Source: Marivivens donghaensis
Lineage (GTDB): Bacteria; Pseudomonadota; Alphaproteobacteria; Rhodobacterales; Rhodobacteraceae
Direction of reading: 5' to 3'
DNA: 64,000 bases
NCBI RefSeq assembly: GCF_023541015.1
Contig: NZ_JALNPR010000002.1
Coordinates: forward strand, 62,001 to 126,000
Both the position numbers and the translations under genes were made by a program. Shown piece by piece: positions 17,071-26,658 of this stretch; within the stretch, counting starts at the first letter, position 1, and every line of letters begins with the position of its first letter. Under the pieces are notes generated by a model. The model worked only from the letters and a program-made list of their open reading frames with translations. It did no database searches and was not told the DNA's origin.

Positions 17071-18177
17071 ATGAGCGATTTAGACATCTTCCTTTCCGTT
17101 GCCCCTGGCCTTGAAACAGTCCTAGCTGAAGAAGCCATCGCGGCGGGCTTTGCCGATCCCGTCACCAGCATGGGCGGGGTGAGTTTTCGCGGAACATGGG
17201 CGGATGTCTGGCGTGCAAACCTGCAACTGCGCGGGGCCGCACGAGTTCTGGTGCGGATCGGGTCGTTTCGGGTGATGCACCTTGCCCAGCTCGACAAACG
17301 GGCGCGGAAATTCCCTTGGGGCGATGTGCTGCGCAAGGACGTCCCGCTCAAGGTCGAAGTCACCTGCCGCAAGTCCAAGATTTACCACGACAAAGCCGCC
17401 CGCCAACGGATCGAATCCGCCCTGACCGAGGACTTTGGCGCGACGCTAGCCGAGGACGCCCCGATCACCGTTAAGGTTAGGATCGAGGACGACCTTTGCA
17501 CGATCAGCATCGATACCTCGGGCGAAAGCCTACACAAACGCGGCCACAAGTCCTTTGTCGGTAAGGCACCGATGCGTGAAAACCTCGCGGCGCTGTTCCT
17601 GCGGCAGATGGGCTATAACGGGTCCGAGCCAGTCGTAGACCCGATGTGCGGCTCTGGCACCTTTGTGATTGAGGCCGCGCAAATCGCGGCGGGTCTGATC
17701 CCTGGGCGTGATCGCAGCTTTGCTTTTGAACTGCTGTCGAATTTTGACGCTGCGGCGTGGGATGCCATGCGCGCGACGACGCCGACGGAACGGCCAGCAC
17801 TGACATTCTACGGGTCTGACCGCGATGCTGGCGCCGTCAAAGGCGCCAAGGAAAACGCCGAGCGAGCGGGCGTGGCCGATATGGTCACCTTTGCCAACCA
17901 CGCAGTCAGCGACCTGCCTTGCCCCGACGGGCCAAAGGGCATCGTGATCGTGAACCCGCCCTACGGCGCCCGCATCGGCAATAAGAAACTGCTCTACGCG
18001 GTTTATGGCGCCTTGGGTAAAACGCTGCTGGAACGGTTCAGCGGTTGGCGTGTCGGGATCATCACCTCGGAACCCGCGCTTGCCCATACAACGGGGCTGA
18101 AATTCCTGCCGGAAAACAAACCCGTGTCGCATGGCGGGTTGCGTATTCAGTTGTGGCAAACCGCACCCCTGCCCTAA
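17071..18177 (+). CDS. THUMP-domain 23S rRNA guanine-N2 methyltransferase (RlmL N-terminal-like)
   Basis: This 368-residue RNA methyltransferase matches the first half of E. coli RlmKL. It has an N-terminal ferredoxin-like plus THUMP domain (residues about 1-155; GVSFRGTWADVW, LHKRGHKSFVGKAPMRENLA) and a Rossmann SAM domain with VDPMCGSGTFVIEAA and the catalytic IVNPPYGARIG. The predicted reaction is m2G formation in 23S rRNA (position 2445 in E. coli). The start at ATG 17071 gives MSDLDIFLSVAPGLE, typical for the family. It stands alone upstream of icd. Confidence 0.88.
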   Translation: MSDLDIFLSVAPGLETVLAEEAIAAGFADPVTSMGGVSFRGTWADVWRANLQLRGAARVLVRIGSFRVMHLAQLDKRARKFPWGDVLRKDVPLKVEVTCRKSKIYHDKAARQRIESALTEDFGATLAEDAPITVKVRIEDDLCTISIDTSGESLHKRGHKSFVGKAPMRENLAALFLRQMGYNGSEPVVDPMCGSGTFVIEAAQIAAGLIPGRDRSFAFELLSNFDAAAWDAMRATTPTERPALTFYGSDRDAGAVKGAKENAERAGVADMVTFANHAVSDLPCPDGPKGIVIVNPPYGARIGNKKLLYAVYGALGKTLLERFSGWRVGIITSEPALAHTTGLKFLPENKPVSHGGLRIQLWQTAPLP

Positions 18178-18330
18178 GCGCGACAATACGCCCGCCAAAA
18201 ATCGTTCGGTATACAATGGCACACATTGACTTGAGTGCCTTTGTTTATTAAGCGGAACGCAATCGCACGGGCGTTCTGCGCCTTTGTATTTTTGCCCTAC
18301 GCGCCAGCGACAACAGCGGAGAAGCGACCC

Positions 18331-20523
18331 ATGGCCAACACCCCCGACATTATCTACACCACCGTAGACGAAGCCCCCGAACTGGCGAGCGCATCGCTCT
18401 TGCCGATCATTCGGTCGTTTGCTGGCGCTGCCGGCATCACCGTTGAAACCCGCAATATCTCGGTCGCGGCCCGTATCCTGTCGGCGTTCCCTGAGTTCCT
18501 GACCGAAGAGCAGCGCGTCAATGACGACCTCGCAGAGCTTGGCGAACTGGTGAAAACACCCGAAGCAAACGTCATCAAACTGCCGAACGTGTCCGCATCG
18601 GTTCCGCAGCTCGTTGCAGCGATCAAAGAACTTCAGGGCCAAGGCTACGCGATCCCAGCCTACCCGACCGATCCGCAGTCGGACGAAGAAAAGCAAATTC
18701 AGGCACGTTACGACGCGATTAAGGGCTCGGCTGTGAACCCTGTTCTGCGCGAAGGTAACTCTGACCGTCGCTCGGCGAAGGCTGTTAAAGAATACGCAAA
18801 GGCCAACCCGCATTCGATGGGCGAATGGAAATCGACCTCGAAAACCTGCGTTGCGTCGATGCCGGGCAATGACTTCTTTGCCAATGAAACCTCGACCACG
18901 ATCACCGCAGCCCAAGCTGGCGGCGCAAAAATCGTTCACACTGCAGAAGACGGCACCGAGACCGTTCTGAATTCGGGCCTGAAGTACCAAGAGGGCGAAA
19001 TCGTCGACGCCACCTTTATGTCGGCATCTGCGCTGCGTGACTTCGTAAAGGCAGAGATCGACAGCATGGAACCGGGCGTTCTGTTCTCGGTCCACCTGAA
19101 AGCTACCATGATGAAGGTCTCGGACCCGATCATCTTTGGTCACTTCGTATCGGTCTACCTCGAAGACTTCATCGCGAAACACGGCGCGAAACTGGACGCT
19201 CTGGGCTGGAACCCGAACGGCGGCATCGGCGATCTCGAAAAACTGATCGCTGGCGATGCAGAGCTGCAAGCCGACCTCAAGGCGACCCTCGCTGCGCGTC
19301 CTGCGATGTACATGGTCGACAGCGACAAAGGCATCACCAACCTGCACGTGCCGTCCGACGTGATCATCGACGCGTCCATGCCGGCTGTGATCCGCGCTGG
19401 CGGCATCGGCTGGGGTCCTGACGGCAAAGCGGCTGACACCAAATGCTGCATTCCGGACAACTCCTATGCAGGCGTTTACGACGAGACCATCAACTACTTC
19501 AAAGAGACCGGCAAACTGGACGTCACCACCTGTGGCGCTGTGTCCAACGTTGGCCTGATGGCGCAAAAAGCCGAAGAATACGGCTCGCACCCGACCACCT
19601 TTGAAATCGTGGCGAAAGGCACCGTTCGCATCGTTCTCGACAACGGCGACGTGATCTCTGAGCACGCTGTTGAAAAAGGCGACATCTGGCGTTCGGCAAC
19701 TGCGAAAAAAGCACCGATCATGGACTGGATCCAACTCGCGATCCGCCGCACCAAGGCAACTGGTCTGGCTGCGTTCTGGCTCGATGCGAACCGCGCACAC
19801 GACGCTGAACTGATCAAATACGTTGAGCCTGCCCTCAAAGAAGCTGGCATCGACATTCCGATCATGGCACCGCGTGAAGCCACCCGCTTTACCCTCGTGG
19901 AAATGCGCAAAGGCAACGACGTGGTCACCATCACAGGTAACGTTCTGCGCGACTATCTGACCGACCTCTTCCCGATCCTCGAACTGGGCACCTCGGCTAA
20001 GATGCTGTCGATCGTATCCTTGATGCAGGGCGGCGGTCTGTTTGAAACGGGCGCTGGTGGTTCGGCTCCGAAACACGTTCAGCAGCTGATGGAAGAAAAC
20101 CACCTGCGTTGGGACAGCCTCGGCGAATTCTGTGCGCTGGGTGAATCGTTCAAGTTCCTCGCCGACAAAGGCATGGCTAAGGCTGGCGTCATCGGTGCTG
20201 CGATTGAGGATGCGACCCAGAAGGTTCTCGAAAACAACAACTCGCCAGAGCGCAAAGTGGGTCAAGCTGACAACCGTTCGTCGCACTACTGGTTCGCACG
20301 TTACTGGGCTGACGCGATGGCGGCACAGTCGGACGACGCCGACCTCGCAGCGCATTTCGCACCGATCGCTAAGGCGCTGGCCGACGGCGAAGCAGCGATC
20401 CTCGCGGAACTGAAAGCCGGCGAAGGCAAGCCAGTTGATCTGGGTGGTTACTACCATGCAGACGTAACCAAGGTCGCGGCGGTAATGCGCCCCTCGGCAA
20501 CGCTGAACGCCATCATCGGCTAA
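18331..20523 (+). CDS. icd: NADP-dependent isocitrate dehydrogenase, monomeric type
   Basis: This 730-residue monomeric isocitrate dehydrogenase carries out oxidative decarboxylation of isocitrate to 2-oxoglutarate with NADP. It matches the long, single-chain family throughout: [16 protein letters not shown] at the start, [12 protein letters not shown], the [11 protein letters not shown] substrate loop, [13 protein letters not shown], and the NADP region near [14 protein letters not shown]. The ATG at 18331 with GGAG upstream gives the usual N-terminus; an in-frame upstream extension is not conserved-looking. Strong codon bias fits a highly expressed TCA enzyme. A very long open frame on the opposite strand is a by-product of that bias. 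Confidence 0.97.
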   Translation: MANTPDIIYTTVDEAPELASASLLPIIRSFAGAAGITVETRNISVAARILSAFPEFLTEEQRVNDDLAELGELVKTPEANVIKLPNVSASVPQLVAAIKELQGQGYAIPAYPTDPQSDEEKQIQARYDAIKGSAVNPVLREGNSDRRSAKAVKEYAKANPHSMGEWKSTSKTCVASMPGNDFFANETSTTITAAQAGGAKIVHTAEDGTETVLNSGLKYQEGEIVDATFMSASALRDFVKAEIDSMEPGVLFSVHLKATMMKVSDPIIFGHFVSVYLEDFIAKHGAKLDALGWNPNGGIGDLEKLIAGDAELQADLKATLAARPAMYMVDSDKGITNLHVPSDVIIDASMPAVIRAGGIGWGPDGKAADTKCCIPDNSYAGVYDETINYFKETGKLDVTTCGAVSNVGLMAQKAEEYGSHPTTFEIVAKGTVRIVLDNGDVISEHAVEKGDIWRSATAKKAPIMDWIQLAIRRTKATGLAAFWLDANRAHDAELIKYVEPALKEAGIDIPIMAPREATRFTLVEMRKGNDVVTITGNVLRDYLTDLFPILELGTSAKMLSIVSLMQGGGLFETGAGGSAPKHVQQLMEENHLRWDSLGEFCALGESFKFLADKGMAKAGVIGAAIEDATQKVLENNNSPERKVGQADNRSSHYWFARYWADAMAAQSDDADLAAHFAPIAKALADGEAAILAELKAGEGKPVDLGGYYHADVTKVAAVMRPSATLNAIIG

Positions 20524-20547
20524 TTCAGATTGAAATAGTGATAGAAG

Positions 20548-20571
20548 GGCGGGGTTTTCCCCGCCTTTTTT
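20548..20571 (+). terminator. Intrinsic terminator of icd
   Basis: GGCGGGG and CCCCGCC form a perfect stem with a TTTT loop, followed directly by six T residues, 24 bp after the icd stop codon. Confidence 0.93.
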
Positions 20572-20735
20572 CGTTCGCGAAGCTGGAAAAGTAGAACTAA
20601 CGTTCCATTAACCACATCCTGATATTCCCCTTCGAACGACCGTCACGGTGCATTAGCACGGTCGTAAACTTTCTTTGGCATGATCGACACGAACGGCCTA
20701 TGTCGCCCTGACTTTGGCCCCGTCAAAATTTGAAT

Positions 20736-20768
20736 TTGACATCAGTGTCATTTTGATATTTCTGTCAA
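20736..20768. promoter_or_regulatory. Candidate operator/promoter of the RND efflux operon
   Basis: TGACA (20737-20741), four bases, then TGTCA (20746-20750) form a symmetric site. A wider pair, TTGACA (20736-20741) and TGTCAA (20763-20768), encloses it. TTGACA could also be a -35 box, so a protein bound here would block transcription. The region is AT-rich and begins 27 bp before the first start codon. The TetR-type regulator encoded last in the operon is the obvious candidate ligand. Confidence 0.5.
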
Positions 20769-20794
20769 TTAACTTGAATTCCGAGTCGGATCAC

Positions 20795-21835
20795 ATGCGA
20801 TTTCTTTCCCCCCTCCTGTTCCTGACAGCGCTCGCTGGCCCTGCATTGGCAGAGCCGCCCTTGCTGGTCGAAATTGTCACCGCTGAACAATCCTCCCCCA
20901 CGCGCGACTACACGCTGGTCGGGATCGTTGAGGCGCAAAACAGCTACCCCGCGTCCTTTCGGTCGGGTGGTTTGATCACCGATATTTTCGCGGACGTGGG
21001 CGACCATGTGGCCGCAGGCGCAGAGATCGCCCGCCTCGACGCAACCACCGCGCAGGCACAACGCGATGCGGCGCAGGCGACGCTAGAGGCTGTCGCGGCG
21101 CGCCTCAAACAGGCGGAACAATCGCGGGACCGCGTTGAGGCGTCCCTGTCCCGCGGCACCGCGACCCAAGCCGATCTGGATGAGGCCGTGCAATCCTTCC
21201 TCAGCGCGCAATCGTCTTACCGTCAGGCGCAGACCCAGTTGGACAAGGCGCAGCAAGGGCTCGATGACACCACGCTCCACGCGATTGAGGATGTGATCGT
21301 CACCGAACGAAACGCCGAACCGGGCGAAATCGTCGGTGCAGGCGCATCGATCCTCGAACTGGCGACCGATGGGCGGCTCGACGCGAAATTCTATGTGCCC
21401 GACATCGGCAACCTGAACTCTGTCATCGGCCTCCCCGTTGCGATCACCCCGATTGATGGCGGCGAGACGATCATCGCATTCGTGGCCGAAGTTTCCCCCG
21501 TGGTGAGCGTTGCGGGCACCGTTGAAATGACCGCGCATTTGCCAAATGACACCGACCTGCCATTGGGCGGCTTGGTCGAGGCGCGTGTGACCTTGGATAG
21601 CGACCCCGTCATCACCCTCCCCGCGGACGCGCTGTTCGTCACCGCGAACGGCCCCGCGGTTTGGGTCGTTGACCCCGCCACCATGACTGTCAGCCCACGC
21701 GCTATCACCGTCGCCAGCTACCGTGAGGCAGAGATCGCCATCTCGGGTGGCATCACAGCAGGCGAACAGATCGTCGGCGCAGGTTCGCAAGTCCTCTATG
21801 CGGGCCGCGAAGTTTACACGGAGGCGCAGAAATGA
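20795..21835 (+). CDS. RND efflux periplasmic adaptor subunit (first)
   Basis: This 346-residue membrane-fusion protein bridges an RND pump and an outer-membrane channel. It has a signal peptide (MRFLSPLLFLTALAGPALA), a lipoyl/barrel-sandwich half (ASFRSGGLITDIFADVGDHVAAGAEIARLD), an alpha-hairpin rich in Ala/Gln (about residues 85-160) and the second lipoyl half (AEPGEIVGAGASILELA). The ATG at 20795 was chosen because it precedes the signal peptide. Its stop overlaps the start of a second adaptor gene (ATGA). The operon holds two adaptors for one permease. Confidence 0.93.
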   Translation: MRFLSPLLFLTALAGPALAEPPLLVEIVTAEQSSPTRDYTLVGIVEAQNSYPASFRSGGLITDIFADVGDHVAAGAEIARLDATTAQAQRDAAQATLEAVAARLKQAEQSRDRVEASLSRGTATQADLDEAVQSFLSAQSSYRQAQTQLDKAQQGLDDTTLHAIEDVIVTERNAEPGEIVGAGASILELATDGRLDAKFYVPDIGNLNSVIGLPVAITPIDGGETIIAFVAEVSPVVSVAGTVEMTAHLPNDTDLPLGGLVEARVTLDSDPVITLPADALFVTANGPAVWVVDPATMTVSPRAITVASYREAEIAISGGITAGEQIVGAGSQVLYAGREVYTEAQK

Positions 21836-22878
21836 CCCGTTTTGCCCTGATCCTCGCGCTCTTTGCCGCGACACCCGTTTTGGCCCAAGACACCACCCCG
21901 CGCCCCGTCGTGACCGAAATCGTCAGCGCCGATATCGCCAGCCACCGCGCCTTTACGGGCCTGATTGAGCCGCGCACCGAAACCGACCTCGCGTTCCGCG
22001 TGGGCGGTCGTTTGGCGACCCTTTCGGTCGATGTGGGGGATCGCGTGGTCAAAGGGGCGGTTCTGGCCGAACTTGACCAGATCACGCTTCAACAGGATTT
22101 CCTCGCCGCAACCGCTGGCGTGGATTCCGCCCGTGCCGCCGCCGACCTCGCGCAGAGCCAGTTTGACCGCGCGACCGAACTGGCCGCGCGTGGCGTCTAT
22201 TCCGATGCCCAGCTTGAGGCGATCAGCGCCAATAATGACGCGGCCATCGCGCAGTTGGAAAACGCGAATGCCACCCTGCGCCAAGCAACCGAGGCCGCAC
22301 AATACGGCCAATTGACCGCGCCCTATGACGGCATCGTCTTGGCCCGCAAGGTCGAGGTCGGATCGACCGTCAACGCAGGGGCCGCGATTCTGACGCTGTC
22401 AGATCTGTCGGGCCTTGAGGCCGTGATCGACATGCCGACCGCGATCCTCGACCTGCTGCCCGATGACGCGATGTTCGACATTCAGCACCACACCAGCGGC
22501 ATCGCCCCCGTCACCGCGCAACTGCGTCTGGTTGATCCCGTGGCCGAAGGCCGTCTGGACACCCGCCGCCTGCGTCTGACGCTGATCGATCCGCCCGAGG
22601 ATTACCGCATCGGGGCCTTGGTCACAGCGGCCCCACTGGGCAACAACGCGCCCTTTGTCACGCTGCCGACCAATGCGATTTTGAACCGTGACGGCACCTT
22701 TGGCGTTTGGGCCGTCACCGCGCCCGACCGCAGCGTTCACTTTACCCCCGTCACGCAGGGCGCCGAGCTAGGAGATCGCACTGTGATCACCCAAGGCGTC
22801 AGCATTGGCGACGAAATTATCACCCGTGGCGTTCATGCCCTGACCGAAGGCCAGATCGTCGGAGACCGCATCGAATGA
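21832..22878 (+). CDS. RND efflux periplasmic adaptor subunit (second)
   Basis: This second membrane-fusion protein has 348 residues, a signal peptide (MTRFALILALFAATPVLA-QD) and the same layout as its neighbour: DLAFRVGGRLATLSVDVGDRVVKGAVLAELD for the first lipoyl half, an alpha-hairpin, then APYDGIVLARKVEVGSTV. It is overlapped by 4 bp at both ends with the genes before and after, so the three are almost certainly translated together. The two adaptors are clearly different in sequence and probably form a mixed hexamer. Confidence 0.93.
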   Translation: MTRFALILALFAATPVLAQDTTPRPVVTEIVSADIASHRAFTGLIEPRTETDLAFRVGGRLATLSVDVGDRVVKGAVLAELDQITLQQDFLAATAGVDSARAAADLAQSQFDRATELAARGVYSDAQLEAISANNDAAIAQLENANATLRQATEAAQYGQLTAPYDGIVLARKVEVGSTVNAGAAILTLSDLSGLEAVIDMPTAILDLLPDDAMFDIQHHTSGIAPVTAQLRLVDPVAEGRLDTRRLRLTLIDPPEDYRIGALVTAAPLGNNAPFVTLPTNAILNRDGTFGVWAVTAPDRSVHFTPVTQGAELGDRTVITQGVSIGDEIITRGVHALTEGQIVGDRIE

Positions 22879-25800
22879 AAAGCTTTAACCTCTCTGATTG
22901 GGCGCTCCGCCATAAGTCCTTTGTCTGGTTCCTGATGATCATGTCACTGGTCGCGGGGCTGGTGTCCTACAATTCGATGGGCCGCGAAGAGGACCCGTCC
23001 TTTACCATCCGCACAATGGTCATCACGGGCGTCATGCCCGGTGCGACCGCCGAAGAAACCCTGACCCAAGTCACTGACCGCATCGAACGCAAGCTAGAAG
23101 AGTTGGACAGCCTCGATAGCACTCGATCCGTCACCTACGCGGGCCGCGCGATTGTCTATGTGGACCTTCTCGATACGGTGCGCGGTCGCGATATTGACCG
23201 GTCGTGGACCCGTGTTCGCGCGATGATGTCCGACATTCGCGGCGATTTTCCTGCCGAATTTCAGGGTTTTCACTTCAACGACAGCTTTGGCGATGTGTTC
23301 GGCAACGTCTATGCCTTTACTTGGGACGGTTTCGCGCCCGAGGATGTGAAAGCCTATGTCGAGGATATCGCGGACGAGGTGCAGCTTTTGGATGCTGCGG
23401 GGCGTGTCGATCTGATCGGCACCCGCGATCAGGCGATCTTTATCGAGTTTTCGCACTCCCGCCTTGCCGCTCTGGGCCTCGATGCGCAGACCGTGCTGAA
23501 CACGCTGGCAACCCAAAACAAAATCGTGCCCTCAGGCACCATTCACACGCCCCAAGAGCGCATCAAAATCCGCGTATCAGGTCAGTTCAACACGGCGGAT
23601 GAGCTGGCAAATGCGCCGCTGCGGTCGGGCGATACGTTCTTTACCTTGGCCGACGTTGCGACCGTCACTGCGGGCTACGACGATCCGCCGTCGAAACTGT
23701 TCCGCTACAACGGGCAGGACGCGATTGGCCTGATCATCGGGATGCGCGAAGGCCAGAACATTCTGAACTTTGGTGAAGAGCTAAAGGCCCTCATGGCAGA
23801 GGTGCAAACTCGTCTGCCCATCGGGATCGAGGTTAATCTTGTCGCCGACCAGCCCAAGGTTGTTGAGGAATCCGTCGGTCACTTTGTCAAAGCCCTGATC
23901 GAGGCGGTTGTGATCGTTCTCGCTGTGAGCTTTATCTCGCTCGGTATTCGGGCGGGTCTGGTGGTGACGCTGGCGATCCCTCTCGTTCTTGCCATGACTT
24001 TTGTCATTTTGGACGCGATGGGCATCACGCTTCAGCGGATTTCGCTCGGCGCGTTGATTATCGCGCTCGGCCTTTTGGTCGATGACGCGATGATCGCGAT
24101 TGAAACCATGATTTCGCGGCTCGAACTGGGCGAAAGCCTGAGCAAGGCCGCGTCTTATGCGTGGACCTCTATCGCGTTTCCGATGCTGACGGGCACGTTG
24201 ATCACCACGGCAGGCTTTATCCCGATCGGCCTAAACGGGTCGAGCGCGGGTGAATTTACCAACTCGCTCTTCTGGGTGATCGCGATCTCGCTCCTCCTGA
24301 GCTGGGTGGTCGCGGTGCTCTTTGCGCCCGTGCTGGGCGTAGCGTTCCTACCGAAACAGTTGAAGCACCACAAAACTGAGGCAGGCCGCCTGCGCAGGTC
24401 ATTCCGTGCGATCCTCGTTCAAGCGATGCGGTTCAAATGGGTGACACTGGCCACGACCATCGGGATTTTCGTGATTTCGGTCATGGGAATGCAGTTCGTC
24501 GAACAGCAGTTCTTCCCCACGGGCGACCGTCCTGAGGTGGTTGTGGATGTGACCATGCGCCAGAACGTCAGCTTTGACGCGACCAACCGCGAGGTTGCTG
24601 CGTTCGAGGCGTGGCTGGCCGATCAAGAGGGCATTGATTATTGGACCGCCTATGTGGGCGAAGGTGCTCCGCGCTTTGTTCTCACTTTGAACAGCCCGCC
24701 GTCCGCCCCGTCGACCGGACAGATCATCATTCAGACCAAAGGCATTGCAGAACGCGATAGCCTGATCGCTGCGGTGAACGCCTATTCCGATGCCCGCGTG
24801 GGCGTCCAATTCTTCCCGACCTCTATCGCGCTCGGGCCGCCAGTGGGCAAACCCGTGCAATATCGCGTCTCGGGCGAGGATTACGCTGTACTGCGTGATG
24901 AGGCGCGCAAGCTGGCGGCGCTACTGTCCACCGACGACCGTCTGCGGGCAATCAGCCTTGATTGGAACGAACCGACCCGCGTGGTTCGCGTCGATCTGGA
25001 CCAGACCCGTTTGCGTCAATTGGGCCTGACCCAATCCGATGTCGCGGGCGTGTTGTCGAGCCTTTACGAGGGCACGACGATCACCCAATTGCGCGATGAT
25101 ACCGCGCTGATCGACGTGGTGGCCCGTGGTGCCGAAGAGGACCGCACCACCCTGCGCGCCTTGGAAAATCTTCAGGTCACGACGGCGGGTGGGACGCTCA
25201 TTCCGCTGGCGTCGATCGCGCGTCTGGATTGGACGACCGAGGCCCCCGTCATCAAACAAGAAGGCCGCGTGCCGACGATTACGGTCGTTGCGGCGATCAA
25301 TACCGATGACCAGCCCGCAACCATCGTCAACGACCTCGCCGATCAGATCGACGCGTTCCGCGCGGATTTGCCGAACGGCTACAAGGTCGAGGTCGGCGGC
25401 CCCGTGGAATCGAGCGCCGAAAGTCAGGCCCCGATTGCGGCTGTTGTGCCGCTGATGCTGATCATCTTCTTGTTCCTCGTGATGGTGCAGGTGCAGAGTT
25501 TCCGACTGATGTTCGTGGTTCTGGCTGTCGCTCCGCTGGGTCTAATCGGTGTAGTGGCCGCCCTTCTGAGTTCGGGCGCACCTTTGGGCTTTGTCGCGAT
25601 ATTGGGCGTTTTGGCCTTGGTCGGGATTTTGATCCGCAATTCGATCATTTTGGTTCAAGCGATCGAAGACCTACGGGCCGAAGGCAAATCCCGCTGGGAT
25701 GCGGTGTATGAGGCGTCAGACAGCCGTGCGCGTCCGATCCTCTTGACCGCGGCGGCGGCATCGCTGGCGCTGATCCCGATCTCGCACCAGATTTTCTGGG

Positions 25801-25919
25801 GCCCGATGGCCTATGCCATGATGGGCGGGATTATTGCGGGGACGTTGATCACGCTGCTCTTTGCACCCGCGCTTTATTGTGCTGTCTTTGGCGTCAAAGC
25901 CCCCACGGAGGCCGCATGA
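22875..25919 (+). CDS. RND efflux transporter permease (AcrB family)
   Basis: This proton-driven RND pump has 1014 residues, twelve membrane helices and two large periplasmic loops. It belongs to the AcrB/Acr_tran family, subgroup with two adaptors. The proton-relay pair Asp-Asp is in LGLLVDDAMIAIE (about residues 403-404) in TM4. The N-terminus NLSDWALRHKSFVWFLMIMS and the Gly-rich TM10-11 segment ILGVLALVGILIRNSIILVQA are typical. I start at the ATG at 22875, overlapping the previous stop; the frame runs further upstream but only through the adaptor gene. The substrate is unknown. TolC (9174-10541) may be its channel. Confidence 0.95.
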   Translation: MKSFNLSDWALRHKSFVWFLMIMSLVAGLVSYNSMGREEDPSFTIRTMVITGVMPGATAEETLTQVTDRIERKLEELDSLDSTRSVTYAGRAIVYVDLLDTVRGRDIDRSWTRVRAMMSDIRGDFPAEFQGFHFNDSFGDVFGNVYAFTWDGFAPEDVKAYVEDIADEVQLLDAAGRVDLIGTRDQAIFIEFSHSRLAALGLDAQTVLNTLATQNKIVPSGTIHTPQERIKIRVSGQFNTADELANAPLRSGDTFFTLADVATVTAGYDDPPSKLFRYNGQDAIGLIIGMREGQNILNFGEELKALMAEVQTRLPIGIEVNLVADQPKVVEESVGHFVKALIEAVVIVLAVSFISLGIRAGLVVTLAIPLVLAMTFVILDAMGITLQRISLGALIIALGLLVDDAMIAIETMISRLELGESLSKAASYAWTSIAFPMLTGTLITTAGFIPIGLNGSSAGEFTNSLFWVIAISLLLSWVVAVLFAPVLGVAFLPKQLKHHKTEAGRLRRSFRAILVQAMRFKWVTLATTIGIFVISVMGMQFVEQQFFPTGDRPEVVVDVTMRQNVSFDATNREVAAFEAWLADQEGIDYWTAYVGEGAPRFVLTLNSPPSAPSTGQIIIQTKGIAERDSLIAAVNAYSDARVGVQFFPTSIALGPPVGKPVQYRVSGEDYAVLRDEARKLAALLSTDDRLRAISLDWNEPTRVVRVDLDQTRLRQLGLTQSDVAGVLSSLYEGTTITQLRDDTALIDVVARGAEEDRTTLRALENLQVTTAGGTLIPLASIARLDWTTEAPVIKQEGRVPTITVVAAINTDDQPATIVNDLADQIDAFRADLPNGYKVEVGGPVESSAESQAPIAAVVPLMLIIFLFLVMVQVQSFRLMFVVLAVAPLGLIGVVAALLSSGAPLGFVAILGVLALVGILIRNSIILVQAIEDLRAEGKSRWDAVYEASDSRARPILLTAAAASLALIPISHQIFWGPMAYAMMGGIIAGTLITLLFAPALYCAVFGVKAPTEAA

Positions 25920-26599
25920 GCCCGTTGAAACGCTGCATTGATCATAGAACACTCGTCGCGAAAAAGCGGCGGGTGCAGATGCGCAAACGGCTGATCGAGG
26001 CCGCGACGCTGGTCTTTGCTGAACGCGGGCCAGAGGCCACGTTGATCGACCACATCATCCACGAGGCGGGCGTTTCGCGGGGCAGTTTCTATAACTACTT
26101 CCGCTCTATCGACGAGCTGTTGGAAGAGGCGAAGTTCAACCTCGCCGAAGAGATAATCTCGGTCGTATCTTCAACCGCCAGCAAAGAGACGGACCCCGCC
26201 GTGGCCCTGTCCTACGGGCTGAACTGGTTCATTCGGATCGCAATGGAATATCCGCTCTATTTGGATTTCACCGCGAAACTCGGCACCCGTGGGTTGGGTC
26301 AAGGCAGCATGATGCGCGAAACCACCCCGCCGATCATCCGCATGGGGATTGAGACGGGGCGGTTCTGTGCGATGTCCGAACAAACGGCGGCGGACATCTT
26401 AGAGACAACAGGCCTCGCTATTTTGCGGCGGTTGTTGGCAGGGGAAACGGTCGACCTGCCGTCCTATGCGGCAGCGATTTTGCGGATGTTGGGGATCACC
26501 CCAGAGGAGGCCGCAGAGATCGCAGCGCGGCCTGTGCCCGACATCACGGTGCCCGACGATCTGCTGATCGCACGAAGCGCGGGGCGCACGACCACCTAA
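25916..26599 (+). CDS. TetR-family transcriptional regulator of the RND operon
   Basis: This 227-residue regulator has an N-terminal TetR helix-turn-helix (RKRLIEAATLVFAERGPEATLIDHIIHEAGVSRGSFYNYFRS) and a helical ligand-binding half. The ATG at 25916 overlaps the permease stop codon by 4 bp and has GGAGG upstream. Being last in the operon it controls, it is likely an autoregulating repressor acting at the symmetric site near 20736-20768 and released by a pump substrate. That link is inferred from position only. Confidence 0.92.
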   Translation: MSPLKRCIDHRTLVAKKRRVQMRKRLIEAATLVFAERGPEATLIDHIIHEAGVSRGSFYNYFRSIDELLEEAKFNLAEEIISVVSSTASKETDPAVALSYGLNWFIRIAMEYPLYLDFTAKLGTRGLGQGSMMRETTPPIIRMGIETGRFCAMSEQTAADILETTGLAILRRLLAGETVDLPSYAAAILRMLGITPEEAAEIAARPVPDITVPDDLLIARSAGRTTT

Positions 26600-26603
26600 A
26601 ACG

Positions 26604-26640
26604 AAAAAGGCCGGCGTCGTGATGACACCGGCCTTTGGTT
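26604..26640. terminator. Bidirectional terminator between the TetR gene and tctA
   Basis: AAAGGCCGG pairs with CCGGCCTTT, continued inward by GTC/GAC past one C-A mismatch, with loop GTGAT. The minus-strand exit has a run of five T residues; the plus exit has only TTTGGTTT, so it serves tctA best. Confidence 0.85.
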
Positions 26641-26658
26641 TATTCAGGGAGGGCGGGA

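Noticed and set aside
17530-20457. A 975-codon open frame antisense to icd and the RlmL-like gene
   Set aside because: It has no domain, no ribosome site and a biased composition (Val, Arg, Asp, Gln-rich) that follows from strong codon bias of icd read backwards.
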